From Spirochaetia bacterium 38H-sp (GTDB lineage: Bacteria; Spirochaetota; Spirochaetia; Winmispirales; Winmispiraceae): a stretch of DNA of 64,000 nucleotides. The notes beneath the pieces are model-generated. The model was not told the origin of the DNA. It saw only the letters and a program-made list of their open reading frames with translations, and did not search any database. How positions within the stretch are numbered: position 1 is the first letter of the stretch; each line of letters opens with the position of its first letter. The position numbers and the translations under genes are program-made. Shown piece by piece: positions 34,853 to 43,759 of this stretch. The stretch is taken from the NCBI GenBank assembly GCA_039023545.1, contig JBCHKQ010000004.1:62001-126000 (forward strand), written 5' to 3'.

Positions 34853-36162
34853 GAAAGCTGGGTGTTCTCGTTATAAAGGAGTTAAAGGGGCTTATCACAA
34901 GGCAGGTTTTTATTTCTCTTTTTATAGTTGTTTTTGTTTTTATCTTTCTAGGGAATTCCATGCGCAGCATGTTTGGCGAGATAGAAAAAGAAAATATCCC
35001 TTCCGTACCAGCAATTCCACAAGAAGCGCTTGCATCAACCTCCGATTTTGTCTCTTTTCTTGCTGACAACAATATTGCAGCATTTACAGAAGACAGATTT
35101 TCAGCAATAGATATTGGCTCCGCAGTAAATAAAAACAACCCTGTTGTTCTAGTCTTCCCCAAAGGTTTTATAGAAAACCTTTTTTCTTCTTCCTCTTCTC
35201 TTAGAATCAAGGTTTATGCTTATCTGGAGGCAGGAGGAGGAATTATTGGCATATCCAAAATCTCTGCAACAGCAGATAAAATAAAAAGAGAACTGGAAGA
35301 AAAACTCAGAGCAATTATCAAAACCAAGTCCAGTAAAGAAGACAGTATACTGGATATGTATCTCAACCCAGTAACCACAGAAGAACACATAGTAAGACAT
35401 ACAAAAAGTGCAAGGATTTCATTCTCTGCTATTATCCCGTATATAATCAATCAAACTATAATGCTAGCCTTCCTGCTGTTTATAGCAACTCTTACAGGTG
35501 CTCAGTTTGTCGCAGCATCAATAGCAGCAGAAAAAGAAAGCAAAACACTGGAAGTGCTGCTTACCCTTCCAATACCGCGTCATCAGATAGTACTGGCAAA
35601 AATGTTAGCAGCAGGCATACTGTCCGTAATATTTGTAGCAATATACTTTGCAGGATTCTGGTTTTACATGCAATCCATAACAATGCCGGACTCACAGAAG
35701 ATATCTTCGGAGGCAGTAAACATGATGCTTGCGGTAAAGCAACTGGGGATAGAACTTCCAATATGGTCAAATATTATGCGCATAGCAGCATTTCTACTGT
35801 CGCTCTTAAATGCACTTGGAATAGCACTCATATTGGGACTTTTCGCAGAAGACACCAAGAATGTGCAGGTAGTAATAACACCAATCATTCTGGTGCTTTT
35901 AGCATTATACATTATAACAATAATGACAAACTTTGCCTCTCTCCCCTTAGTGTTAAGAATAATACTGCTTTTTTTTCCTTTTACACACGCCTTTCTGTCA
36001 ACCCCGCTTCTTATCGACAGCCAATACCTATCCGTTGCAGGAGGGCTCTTATACCAGACAATATTTTTTGCAGTTGTTGTGTTTTTGGCCATAATAATAT
36101 TTAACAGCGACAAAGTATTTACCATAAAATTGGGAAAAAAGAAGAACAGGAAAACAGCTTGA
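34849..36162 (+). CDS. ABC-2 exporter permease (NatB-like)
   Basis: 437 residues. One N-terminal membrane helix (residues about 20-40) is followed by a long extracytoplasmic domain (to about 180). Five helices then form the ABC-2 permease core, with the conserved loop AAEKESKTLEVLLTLPIPRHQIVLAK. This is the NatB topology. It works with the ATPase encoded just upstream as a homodimeric exporter. The stop overlaps the TTG start of the next gene. Confidence 0.88.
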   Translation: MRKLGVLVIKELKGLITRQVFISLFIVVFVFIFLGNSMRSMFGEIEKENIPSVPAIPQEALASTSDFVSFLADNNIAAFTEDRFSAIDIGSAVNKNNPVVLVFPKGFIENLFSSSSSLRIKVYAYLEAGGGIIGISKISATADKIKRELEEKLRAIIKTKSSKEDSILDMYLNPVTTEEHIVRHTKSARISFSAIIPYIINQTIMLAFLLFIATLTGAQFVAASIAAEKESKTLEVLLTLPIPRHQIVLAKMLAAGILSVIFVAIYFAGFWFYMQSITMPDSQKISSEAVNMMLAVKQLGIELPIWSNIMRIAAFLLSLLNALGIALILGLFAEDTKNVQVVITPIILVLLALYIITIMTNFASLPLVLRIILLFFPFTHAFLSTPLLIDSQYLSVAGGLLYQTIFFAVVVFLAIIIFNSDKVFTIKLGKKKNRKTA

Positions 36163-36869
36163 AAGGCATAAAAAAGGCAATAGAAGAGTTTACACAATCA
36201 CTTCCCCAAAGCACTGTAGAAAAATGCCCCTACCTCCCTGGAAAAGCCTGGATAACACGACTATTTATCACCTATCATATAGACCCTGCCGTGTACGAAA
36301 ACCTACTTGCATACGGCTACAGACGCTCGGGCTATATAATATATAAGAACCAATGTCCGGGCTGCACAGCATGCACTCCCATAAGAACAGACACAGAAAA
36401 CTTCACCCCCACAAAATCCCAAAAACGCACAATAAAAAAGAACAATGACATAAAAATAATAATAAGCGACCTCAACTTTGACGAACAAATATTCAAACTT
36501 TATAAAAAATACATAGCAGACAAACACAACAACCATAAGACAAACACCCAGGAATTCATCTCATTCCTCTGCGAAAGCCCGCTTGAGACAAAAATAATGC
36601 GCTACTATCTGGGGAAAAAACTAATAGGCGCGGGATTTATAGACATACTCCCTGATGGAATAAGCAGCGTCTACTTTGCATACGACCCGGCAGAAAAAAA
36701 ACGCTCCCTCGGGACATACTCGATGATAAAAGAAATAGAATACTCAAGACACCTGGGCAAAAAATGGCTATACAGCGGCTTCTACATAGCAGAAACAAGC
36801 AAAATGTCCTACAAAGCTCGCTTTACCCCTGCACAGATAGCAAAAGACGGAATCTGGAAAAACAAATAA
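36159..36869 (+). CDS. Bpt/Ate-type aminoacyl-tRNA-protein transferase
   Basis: 236 residues, as for bacterial Bpt. The N-terminal ATE domain has EKCPYLPGKAW and RRSGYIIYKNQCPGCTACTPIR. The C-terminal GNAT-like half has VYFAYDP, SLGTYSMIKEIEY, and KKWLYSGFYIAETSKMSYKARF. Bpt adds Leu to N-terminal Asp/Glu of proteins, marking them for ClpS-ClpAP. Leucyl versus arginyl specificity cannot be read. TTG start inside TTGA at the permease stop, indicating translational coupling. Confidence 0.82.
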   Translation: MKGIKKAIEEFTQSLPQSTVEKCPYLPGKAWITRLFITYHIDPAVYENLLAYGYRRSGYIIYKNQCPGCTACTPIRTDTENFTPTKSQKRTIKKNNDIKIIISDLNFDEQIFKLYKKYIADKHNNHKTNTQEFISFLCESPLETKIMRYYLGKKLIGAGFIDILPDGISSVYFAYDPAEKKRSLGTYSMIKEIEYSRHLGKKWLYSGFYIAETSKMSYKARFTPAQIAKDGIWKNK

Positions 36870-36877
36870 AACAAAAA

Positions 36878-36947
36878 ACCGAACGTCAGGAGCGCGCTAA
36901 CGAAAGTGAGGACAAAAACAAAAGCGCGCTCCATCCTGCCTGCGGCA
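36878..36947 (+). repeat. Intergenic two-hairpin repeat (copy J)
   Basis: ACCGAACG 8 bp after the stop, perfect 10-bp arms GGAGCGCGCT / AGCGCGCTCC, mini-hairpin TGCC-TGC-GGCA (36937-36947). Nothing else is seen up to the tRNA terminator. Confidence 0.8.
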
Positions 36948-37110
36948 AAAAAAATAAAACAAAATACACTATAATCAAAAAACTGTTAAACAAATCTAAC
37001 AGCAAAATAGCTCAACCACCCATACCAAACATAAACTAACTGGCCAACAACAGAAACACACTATATTTCTTAGCCAAAAAACAAAAAATATATCCAATCA
37101 CACCTTAGTC

Positions 37111-37141
37111 AAAAAAAAACGCCCCTGCAACTGCAAGGGCG
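37111..37141 (-). terminator. tRNA-Gly terminator
   Basis: Minus strand CGCCCTTGCA / TGCAGGGGCG stem followed by T9. Confidence 0.85.
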
Positions 37142-37146
37142 CCAAA

Positions 37147-37218
37147 AGCGAGCGAGGGGAATCGAACCCCCGTCTCCAGCTTGGGAAGCTGGGGTAATAG
37201 CCATTATACGACGCTCGC
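37147..37218 (-). tRNA. tRNA-Gly (CCC)
   Basis: Acceptor GCGAGCG/CGCTCGC, discriminator T, anticodon stem CCAGC/GCTGG with loop TTCCCAA (CCC), T loop TTCGATT. CCA not encoded. Confidence 0.93.
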
Positions 37219-37230
37219 ATGTTGTATACT

Positions 37231-37259
37231 ATTATATCCACTTAGAAAAACAGTGGCAA
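37231..37259 (-). promoter_or_regulatory. tRNA-Gly promoter
   Basis: Minus strand TTGCCA (37259-37254), 17-nt spacer, perfect TATAAT (37236-37231). Confidence 0.75.
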
Positions 37260-37374
37260 GAGGTTTTTTACAAGTTTATATCTCTGTTAGTACCGGTCAG
37301 AATATTTCTCAAAAAAACAAAATTCTTTTGATATGGCAATTGTTTACATACTCTTTTTTGTATAACATCATATT

Positions 37375-38724
37375 ATGGAAATATTAAAATCAGCACTTGA
37401 CACATTTTTTTCTTTCAAAGCATATGTGATGCTACCATTTATAATGCTTGCACTGGCACTCATAGTAAGACTCAACTTACGCGACGCCCTGTTTGCAGCA
37501 TTAAAACTGGGAGTTGGCTTTGCCTCTATCTTTGTTGTCTTTTCTTTCTTTGTAGACAACATAAAACCTGCAGTAGAAGCTATAGTTAACATAAGAGGCC
37601 TTGACTACCCTGTTTTGGACGTAGGCTGGCCTCCCCTTGCAGCAATAACATGGTCATCCTTTATCGCTCCATTGTCCATAATACTTGTGCTCTTTTTAAA
37701 CATCATTCTGATTGCCAGCAACCTAACCAAAACCATATACATAGACATATGGAACTATTGGCACTTTGCCTTCCTGGGAGCACTGGTAAGTGCCGTTACA
37801 CACAACATATGGCTTGCAATAGCAGCAACACTGCTAATTGCAACAATAACAATCAAGCTCTCGGACTGGGCAGCAGTATATATAAAAAGAGAAACAGGAC
37901 TTGAGAGCATAACCATATCCCCGGTCTCCGTTGTGGGCATACTTCCTTTATCCGCAGCATTGGACTTCTTGTATGATAAAATCCCCGGCATAAAAAACCT
38001 GTCAGCCAACCCGGAAAAAGCACAAAAAAAAGGCAACCTGCTTGCAGAACCCATGGTAGTAGGACTACTACTGGGCATAGTTCTAGGAATACTCGCAGCA
38101 TACCCTGTAAAAAAGCTTTTGGAACTTTCTGTAAACATAGCAGCCGTAATGTACCTTCTACCACTGGCAGGAGAACTCATAGCAAAAGGCATACAACCCA
38201 TATCACACAACCTCAAAGAACTCATCCAAAAACGATTCCCTGCAAAAAAAGAACTATACGTGGCAGTGGACACAGGAATCCTCATGCAGCACCGCTCTGT
38301 TATAGTAAGCGGGCTTATCCTAATGCCAATATCTATATTAATAGCCTTCTTTCTGCCCGGCAACAAAGTAATCCCAATAGGAGACCTTCCCAACCTCATA
38401 TCTGTCATGTCGATATCAGCCCTTCTTTATCGCGGCAACGTTATAAGAACAGTACTAACAGGAATCCCCGTAGTGACAAGCTACCTGCTCATATCCAGCA
38501 AACTCGCACCACTCTTCACAACACTCTCAAAAGGCTCAGGCGTAGACCTTCCGAAAGACCATCAGATAACCGCATTTACAGACGGCGGACATCAACTCCG
38601 TTACTACCTGTTGGAACTATTCTCCGGAAAAACATGGGCAATAATCGCAATACCCGCAGTACTCCTTCTCTTCTTTGCAATATACAAGCACTCGACAAGA
38701 ACCCAAAAAGAAGAAAATAAATAA
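37375..38724 (+). CDS. PTS galactitol-type EIIC permease, orphan
   Basis: 449 residues with 10-12 hydrophobic segments. The SgcC/GatC-family pattern is present: an N-terminal helix region LRDALFAALKLGVGFASIF, IYIDIWNYWHFAFLG, and the C-terminal TDGGHQLRYYLLELFSGK. This family is the membrane channel of galactitol-like phosphotransferase systems. No EIIA or EIIB gene is adjacent, and tRNA-Gly plus two repeats flank it, so it either works with distant components or is a facilitator. No ribosome binding site is seen. A TATAAC element ends 8 nt before the ATG, so it could be leaderless. Confidence 0.8.
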   Translation: MEILKSALDTFFSFKAYVMLPFIMLALALIVRLNLRDALFAALKLGVGFASIFVVFSFFVDNIKPAVEAIVNIRGLDYPVLDVGWPPLAAITWSSFIAPLSIILVLFLNIILIASNLTKTIYIDIWNYWHFAFLGALVSAVTHNIWLAIAATLLIATITIKLSDWAAVYIKRETGLESITISPVSVVGILPLSAALDFLYDKIPGIKNLSANPEKAQKKGNLLAEPMVVGLLLGIVLGILAAYPVKKLLELSVNIAAVMYLLPLAGELIAKGIQPISHNLKELIQKRFPAKKELYVAVDTGILMQHRSVIVSGLILMPISILIAFFLPGNKVIPIGDLPNLISVMSISALLYRGNVIRTVLTGIPVVTSYLLISSKLAPLFTTLSKGSGVDLPKDHQITAFTDGGHQLRYYLLELFSGKTWAIIAIPAVLLLFFAIYKHSTRTQKEENK

Positions 38725-38793
38725 TACCGAACGTAGTCCCTGCGCCCATTAGTAAAAACAAGGAAAAGGGCGCAGGTACTCCTGCCTACGGCA
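38725..38793 (+). repeat. Intergenic two-hairpin repeat (copy K)
   Basis: TACCGAACG starts at the base after the EIIC stop codon. Arms AGTCCCTGCGCCC / GGGCGCAGGTACT have one internal mismatch, and the mini-hairpin is TGCC-TAC-GGCA (38783-38793). The rest of the gap to 38972 shows no gene. Confidence 0.8.
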
Positions 38794-38972
38794 AAATACA
38801 GAAAGACAATAAAAGCTGCTATAAAACCTCTACCATATCAAATAAACCCCTCGCAATAACAAGACCCATTTCCTGCACAGCAACACCTGGGGACAATCAC
38901 CTGTATATATCTCTCTTTTTGACAGGCCAATCAAAAATCATAGTCCCCACCTACAAAATATTATAGCATAAA

Positions 38973-38998
38973 TAAAAAACCCGGCACAAATGCCGGGT
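38973..38998 (-). terminator. Terminator of the membrane protein gene at 39018
   Basis: Minus strand ACCCGGCA-TTTG-TGCCGGGT followed by T6. Confidence 0.85.
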
Positions 38999-39017
38999 AT
39001 ACACATGATAAATAATC

Positions 39018-39590
39018 TTATTTCCTGGTATTATTGGCAATCGCAGCAAGCGCCCTTGCCGATTCTGCAATAAATCTGGAAAAGATAATGATAAAAAAAC
39101 CAAGTATGGGAAGAAAAACAAGATTAATCCATCCTCCCTGAAAAGCCCCCAGACCAATCATCGAAGCAAACCAGAAAGCATCCTTACCAAAGAAAATGTT
39201 GAAAATCACAGTTGCAAAAAAACCGACAATAGCAAGACATGTTCCTGCCCACTCGCCAAAAGTCTGAATAAAATGAGCAAAAACAGGCGTAGCAACAAAG
39301 TCCGCACCTTCCTCAGAGATTGCTATAACTCTTTTGCTCCTGTTCCACCAAAGCTGAAACCCCAACCAGCCTGTAAAGGCTATCACAATCCAAACAAGCA
39401 AAAAAGCTATTGCAAAGTTAAAGCCGGCTGCAAAAACTCCGTTTATAACAGAACTAATCAGCATATACAACGGAAGAACAAGATTGAGCACAGAGATAAC
39501 AATATAAATCCAGCTAAAAGGCTCTCTGTACAGCTTGCCACTGTCAATAAAATCAAGATAAGGCTTGATAAAGTTAAAAAACTTGTCCAT
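39018..39590 (-). CDS. Unknown membrane protein with four helices
   Basis: 190 residues from ATG 39590; AGGAG lies 7 nt upstream, which excludes the earlier Met codons. The soluble N-terminus (MDKFFNFIKPYLDFIDSGKLYREPF) is followed by two adjacent helices (about 27-80), a cytoplasmic loop (NRSKRVIAISEEGADFVATPVF), and two more helices (115-175). I do not recognise the family. It is monocistronic, with its own terminator and a TTGACC-17-TAGACT promoter. Confidence 0.65.
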   Translation of the reverse strand: MDKFFNFIKPYLDFIDSGKLYREPFSWIYIVISVLNLVLPLYMLISSVINGVFAAGFNFAIAFLLVWIVIAFTGWLGFQLWWNRSKRVIAISEEGADFVATPVFAHFIQTFGEWAGTCLAIVGFFATVIFNIFFGKDAFWFASMIGLGAFQGGWINLVFLPILGFFIIIFSRFIAESARALAAIANNTRK

Positions 39591-39661
39591 ATAATCACTC
39601 CTGTTTTTTATTGACATCAAAATCCAACGGATTTTATACGATGTCAGGTTACCCTTATACC

Positions 39662-39690
39662 AGTCTAAATCTGCATATATACTGGGTCAA
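39662..39690 (-). promoter_or_regulatory. Candidate promoter for gene at 39018-39590
   Basis: Minus strand TTGACC (39690-39685), 17-nt spacer, TAGACT (39667-39662), giving a leader of about 65 nt. Confidence 0.4.
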
Positions 39691-39775
39691 GTGTTTTTTA
39701 TAAAACTTTGTTTTACAGAAAGATATGCATCAATAGCTCGGGCTAAAAAAAGTTTTTATGGCTATTTTTGATATT

Positions 39776-39845
39776 TGCCCAAGGCAGGAGGCTCTGCGCC
39801 ATTCTTAGCTGTTTTTCCAAAGAGGCGCAGAGACGACGTTCGGTA
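39776..39845 (-). repeat. Intergenic two-hairpin repeat (copy L)
   Basis: Minus strand TACCGAACG, arms CTCTGCGCC / GGCGCAGAG (perfect 9 bp), mini-hairpin TGCC-TTG-GGCA. It lies between divergent genes. Confidence 0.75.
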
Positions 39846-39945
39846 TATTTTATTGTTTTTTATTTTATAAAGTAAAAAATTTGCATTTTTATGACAAAAA
39901 CACTAGGTTATATATGTATTATCATTTTTAGAGAAAGGGGTTTTT

Positions 39946-40386
39946 ATGACAAAAGATGAGGTTCTTGCCATTCTGGAAGAGCTTGTGGAGTCCAATAGGT
40001 CAGGTGTTTTTGTTTCCGTGGGTGAGGACGGCTTCCCGGATGCGAGATGGATGACAGCGGCCTTTCTGAGAGGAGAGCACAGGGATATCTATGCCGTAAC
40101 TTCTCCATCTGACAAAAAGGTAACACAAGTTTCTGCAAATCCCAATGTATTGTGGCTTCTGGAGCGTAAAGGACACAGGGAGGTTTTCCGTGTAAAAGCA
40201 CGGGCGACTGTTGTTGAGAATCCTGCCCTGCTCTCTCAGGTGCTCGAGACTCTTGGCGGTTCTCTCAACTTGTTTTGGCAGGTCCACGGGTCTGTGGATG
40301 AGTTTGCTGTCCTGGAATGTAACATCACTTCGGTAGAATATCAACGTCCTCTGGATGCTTATACGGAGGTATTCTCATGGGAGTAA
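39946..40386 (+). CDS. Pyridoxamine-5'-phosphate oxidase-like flavin-binding protein
   Basis: 146 residues with the split-barrel pattern of general stress protein 26 / PNPOx-like proteins: SGVFVSVGEDGFPDARWM, then DIYAVTSPSDKKVTQVSANPNVLWLLE and a C-terminal strand pair. Such proteins bind FMN or F420; the substrate is unknown. GAAAGGGG precedes the ATG. The last 10 bp overlap pdhA, so it is the first gene of the pyruvate dehydrogenase operon, which is unusual for this family. Confidence 0.8.
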   Translation: MTKDEVLAILEELVESNRSGVFVSVGEDGFPDARWMTAAFLRGEHRDIYAVTSPSDKKVTQVSANPNVLWLLERKGHREVFRVKARATVVENPALLSQVLETLGGSLNLFWQVHGSVDEFAVLECNITSVEYQRPLDAYTEVFSWE

Positions 40387-41387
40387 AAAAAACAAACTCT
40401 GCAAAAGTGCTTAATGACTCCCTTTATATGTCTCTTCTGGAAAAGATGCTTCTTATAAGGATTTTTGAGGAGAGGGCCGCACAAATGTATGGTTTACGCA
40501 AGATTGGCGGCTTTTGCCATCTGTATATAGGAGAAGAAGCTGTGGCTACAGGCTCAATCGCAGCAATAGACCTTAAGAAAGATTATGTTGTAACGGCTTA
40601 TAGGGACCATGGTCATGCTCTTGCCTGCGGTATGGACCCTAAGGTTCTTATGGCTGAGCTTTTTGGCAAAATAACGGGATGCAGCCATGGCAAGGGTGGC
40701 TCTATGCATTTCTTTGATACAGAGAAGCATTTTCTCGGCGGCAACGGTATTGTCGGTGCACAGATTCCTGTTGCAACAGGAGTTGCCTTTTCTCAACATT
40801 ATAAAGAGACAGGCGGAGTTACACTTGTTTACTTCGGTGATGGAGCAATTCACCAGGGTGCATTTCATGAGTCATTAAATATGGCAAAAATATGGAACCT
40901 CCCTATTGTCTATATTTGTGAAAACAACCAGTGGGGTATGGGTACCTTTTGGAAAAAGGTTTCTGCTGTGGAAGATTTTTACAAAATGGGCGCAGCTTAT
41001 GACATTCCCGGCATGCAAGCAGATGGTATGGATGTTTTGGATGTTTACGAGAAGACAGCAAAAGCCGTTGACATTGCAAAAAATGGACAGCCAGTTCTTC
41101 TTGAAGCAAGGACTTACCGATACAAGGGTCATTCTATGAGTGATCCTGCCAAGTACAGAACCAGAGAAGAGCTTGAGGCTTATAAAAAGCAGGACCCTAT
41201 AGGCCGACTAAAGACCCTTATGGAAGAGAAGAACCTCATAGATGATAAGGCCTTTGACGCTCTGCATAAGAAACTAAAGAAGATTGTGGATGCTGCTGTA
41301 GAGTTTGCAGAAAAAAGCGAGGAGCCTGCAATCCATACTATTTACGAGGATATATATGCGGACAAGGAGGCAATATGGCAGTTATAA
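40377..41387 (+). CDS. pdhA: Pyruvate dehydrogenase E1 alpha subunit
   Basis: 336 residues. The thiamine-diphosphate motif runs from YFGDGAIHQGAFHESLNMA (near residue 150) to CENNQWGMGT. Also visible are YRDHGHALACG and the GHSMSDPAKYR segment that carries the conserved serine in this family. With PdhB it decarboxylates pyruvate and transfers the acetyl unit to lipoyl-E2. Pyruvate rather than a branched-chain or acetoin substrate is inferred from overall similarity. It overlaps pdhB by 13 bp. Confidence 0.93.
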   Translation: MGVKKTNSAKVLNDSLYMSLLEKMLLIRIFEERAAQMYGLRKIGGFCHLYIGEEAVATGSIAAIDLKKDYVVTAYRDHGHALACGMDPKVLMAELFGKITGCSHGKGGSMHFFDTEKHFLGGNGIVGAQIPVATGVAFSQHYKETGGVTLVYFGDGAIHQGAFHESLNMAKIWNLPIVYICENNQWGMGTFWKKVSAVEDFYKMGAAYDIPGMQADGMDVLDVYEKTAKAVDIAKNGQPVLLEARTYRYKGHSMSDPAKYRTREELEAYKKQDPIGRLKTLMEEKNLIDDKAFDALHKKLKKIVDAAVEFAEKSEEPAIHTIYEDIYADKEAIWQL

Positions 41388-42355
41388 GCTACAGAGAGGC
41401 TCTAAACCAGGCCATTGACGAGGAAATGGCAAGGGACGAGAATGTCTTTATCCTTGGAGAAGAAGTAGGAGAATACAATGGAGCATACAAAGTAAGCCGT
41501 GGGCTTCTTGCAAAGTACGGAGAAAAACGTGTTATAGACACTCCTATTGCCGAGCTTGGATTTACGGGTATAGGTATAGGCGCAGCTATTGCAGGACTAA
41601 GACCAATAGTAGAATGGATGACACATAATTTTGCAATTCTTGCAATGGATCAGGTCATAAACAATGCAGCAAAGATGAGACACATGTCAGGGGGACAGAT
41701 AAAAGTACCTATTGTGTTCCGCGGTCCCAATGGACCTGCGGAATATCTCTCTTCTCAACATTCACAGTCGCTTGCAGCATTCTGGATGCATGTCCCCGGG
41801 CTCAAGGTTGTGGCACCTGCCACGCCTTACGACGCAAAAGGGCTGTTGAAATCCGCTATAAGAGACGACGACCCTGTTGTGATGCTGGAAGCAGAGCTTA
41901 TGTACTCTTGGGAAGGAGAAGTTCCGGAGGAAGAATATCTTATTCCAATAGGAAAGGCAGACATAAAAAGACAGGGAAAGGATGTTACACTAATCACATA
42001 TTCCAAACCCTTGAGAACAGTTCTCTCTGTCGCAGATAAACTCGCAGAGAGAGGAATTGACGCGGAGGTTATTGATTTGCGCTCATTACGACCGCTTGAT
42101 ACAGATACAATATTTGCCTCAGTAAGAAAAACACACCGTGCAGTTGTTGTGGATGAGGCATGGCCTATGGGAAGCCCTGCATCTTTTGTGGCCTATGCCA
42201 TAAGTAGAGAATGCTTTGACGAGCTTGACGCACAAGTTGAGATTGTAACTTCTGAGGACGTACCCATGCCATATAATCACAGACTAGAACTGGCTGTACA
42301 ACCATCAGAAGAAAAAATAAGCGATGCTGTAGCCAAGGTATTATATATGGAGTAA
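41375..42355 (+). CDS. pdhB: Pyruvate dehydrogenase E1 beta subunit
   Basis: 326 residues, normal length. Motifs: ISYREALNQAIDEEMARDENVFILGEEV split over the N-terminus, IDTPIAELGFTGIGIGAA, EWMTHNFAILAMDQVINNAAK, PNGPAEYLSSQHSQS, and the C-terminal transketolase domain RAVVVDEAWPMGSPASFVA. Forms the alpha2-beta2 E1 with PdhA. AAGGAGG precedes the ATG inside the pdhA end. Confidence 0.94.
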   Translation: MAVISYREALNQAIDEEMARDENVFILGEEVGEYNGAYKVSRGLLAKYGEKRVIDTPIAELGFTGIGIGAAIAGLRPIVEWMTHNFAILAMDQVINNAAKMRHMSGGQIKVPIVFRGPNGPAEYLSSQHSQSLAAFWMHVPGLKVVAPATPYDAKGLLKSAIRDDDPVVMLEAELMYSWEGEVPEEEYLIPIGKADIKRQGKDVTLITYSKPLRTVLSVADKLAERGIDAEVIDLRSLRPLDTDTIFASVRKTHRAVVVDEAWPMGSPASFVAYAISRECFDELDAQVEIVTSEDVPMPYNHRLELAVQPSEEKISDAVAKVLYME

Positions 42356-42358
42356 GTT

Positions 42359-43636
42359 ATGGCAGAAAAAATACTTATGATAGCCCTTTCTCCTACAATG
42401 GAAGAAGGAACAATCGTAGAGTGGCATAAAAAAGAAGGAGATAACGTAGAAACAGGCGATGTCATTTGCGAGGTAGAAACCGATAAAGCAACTATGGACT
42501 ACGAGTCCTCACAAAGCGGAACACTACTTAGAATAATAAAACAGCAGGGGGATAAAGCTCGTGTGGGAGAGGCAATAGCCATAATTGGAGAAGAAAAAGA
42601 AGACATAACAGAAATTCTAAAAGAAATAGAAAACGAGAAGATAAATCCTGCACCTCAAGAAAAAAAAGCAAAACCCGCAGAAAAAAAACAAGAATCGGAA
42701 ACAGTCGAACAAAAACATACAAAGCCAAGAGAAGAAGCACCACCCGCATCCAAGCCACCTACAAAAGAAGAAAAAGCCCCCCCAACTCCGGGTAGAATAA
42801 AGGCCAGTCCTCTTGCAAGAAAGAAGGCAAAAGAAATGGGAGTAGACCTGCGCAGCATAAGAGGAAGCGGTCCGGACGGAAGAATTACGGTAAAAGACAT
42901 AGAGAATGCAAAGGCCATTACCCCACAGGCCTCATTATCCAATGAAACAAAGCGAATAAAAGGCGGCATCATACCTGTAAGCACAATGCGCGCAACAATA
43001 GCAAAACGGCTCTCAGAATCCAAGTTTACAGCTCCGCACTTTTCTGTCACGATATCCGCCACAGCAGACAGACTACTCAATCTAAGAGAAAGCATAAACA
43101 GCAAAGCAGAAAAAAAACTGTCGCTTAACTCCTTTCTCATAAAACTCTCTGCAGAAGCTCTGGTAAGACATCCTGCCATACTCTCAAGCTGGGAAGAAGA
43201 AAATATCAGACTTTTTGACACGGCGGACATAGCTCTGGCAGTAGCACTAACAGAGGGACTTATAACACCTGTAGTACGCTCCGCAGAGAGCAAGACAATA
43301 AGCGAGATAGATTATGAGCTTACAGACCTAATACAACGCGCAAAAACAAGCTCTCTTACACCAGAAGAATACACGCAGGCAGGCTTTACAATAAGTAATC
43401 TGGGAAGCTACGGTGTGGAGGAATTTGATGCAATCATAAATCCTCCCGGCTCTGCAATACTTGCGGTAGGTGCCATAAAAACAGAACCCATATATGACGG
43501 GGAAACATTTCGGCCTGCAAAAATCATACGGCTAACCCTCTCCTGCGACCATAGGACAATAGACGGAGCACTTGCAGCCGACTTTATGCGTACTCTAAAG
43601 GCAATGATAGAAGAACCCGCAGAAGCATTGATATAA
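42359..43636 (+). CDS. pdhC: Dihydrolipoamide acetyltransferase E2
   Basis: 425 residues. One lipoyl domain with the lipoylated Lys43 in VETDKATMDYES, then a Pro/Lys/Glu-rich linker (about 85-140) and an E1/E3-binding domain (ASPLARKKAKEMGVDLRSIRG). The catalytic acetyltransferase domain ends with SCDHRTIDGALAADFM, where His is the catalytic residue. It passes acetyl groups to CoA. No E3 (lipoamide dehydrogenase) gene follows; the operon ends at the terminator 43641-43663. Confidence 0.94.
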   Translation: MAEKILMIALSPTMEEGTIVEWHKKEGDNVETGDVICEVETDKATMDYESSQSGTLLRIIKQQGDKARVGEAIAIIGEEKEDITEILKEIENEKINPAPQEKKAKPAEKKQESETVEQKHTKPREEAPPASKPPTKEEKAPPTPGRIKASPLARKKAKEMGVDLRSIRGSGPDGRITVKDIENAKAITPQASLSNETKRIKGGIIPVSTMRATIAKRLSESKFTAPHFSVTISATADRLLNLRESINSKAEKKLSLNSFLIKLSAEALVRHPAILSSWEEENIRLFDTADIALAVALTEGLITPVVRSAESKTISEIDYELTDLIQRAKTSSLTPEEYTQAGFTISNLGSYGVEEFDAIINPPGSAILAVGAIKTEPIYDGETFRPAKIIRLTLSCDHRTIDGALAADFMRTLKAMIEEPAEALI

Positions 43637-43640
43637 GGAT

Positions 43641-43663
43641 GGGGGCATCTTGCCCCCTTTTTT
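43641..43663 (+). terminator. pdh operon terminator
   Basis: GGGGGC-ATCTT-GCCCCC followed by T6. Repeat copy M begins 8 bp later. Confidence 0.9.
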
Positions 43664-43670
43664 ACAAATA

Positions 43671-43740
43671 TACCGAACGTCGTACCTGCGACCAGAATAG
43701 TAAAAAGATAGACAAGTCGCAGGGACTCCTGTCTGCGACA
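43671..43740 (+). repeat. Intergenic two-hairpin repeat (copy M), compensated mini-hairpin
   Basis: TACCGAACG, arms GTACCTGCGAC / GTCGCAGGGAC, then TGTC-TGC-GACA (43730-43740) in place of TGCC-NNN-GGCA. Both mini-hairpin arms changed together, so pairing is preserved. Confidence 0.8.
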
Positions 43741-43759
43741 CATGGATATCCAACAAAAT

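Larger units (their letters stand above)
39591..39945. other. 355-bp divergent intergenic region
   Basis: Contains repeat copy L and the minus promoter at 39662-39690. Otherwise A+T-rich; the promoter of the flavin protein/pdh operon must lie at about 39860-39930 but has no clear consensus. Confidence 0.5.
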
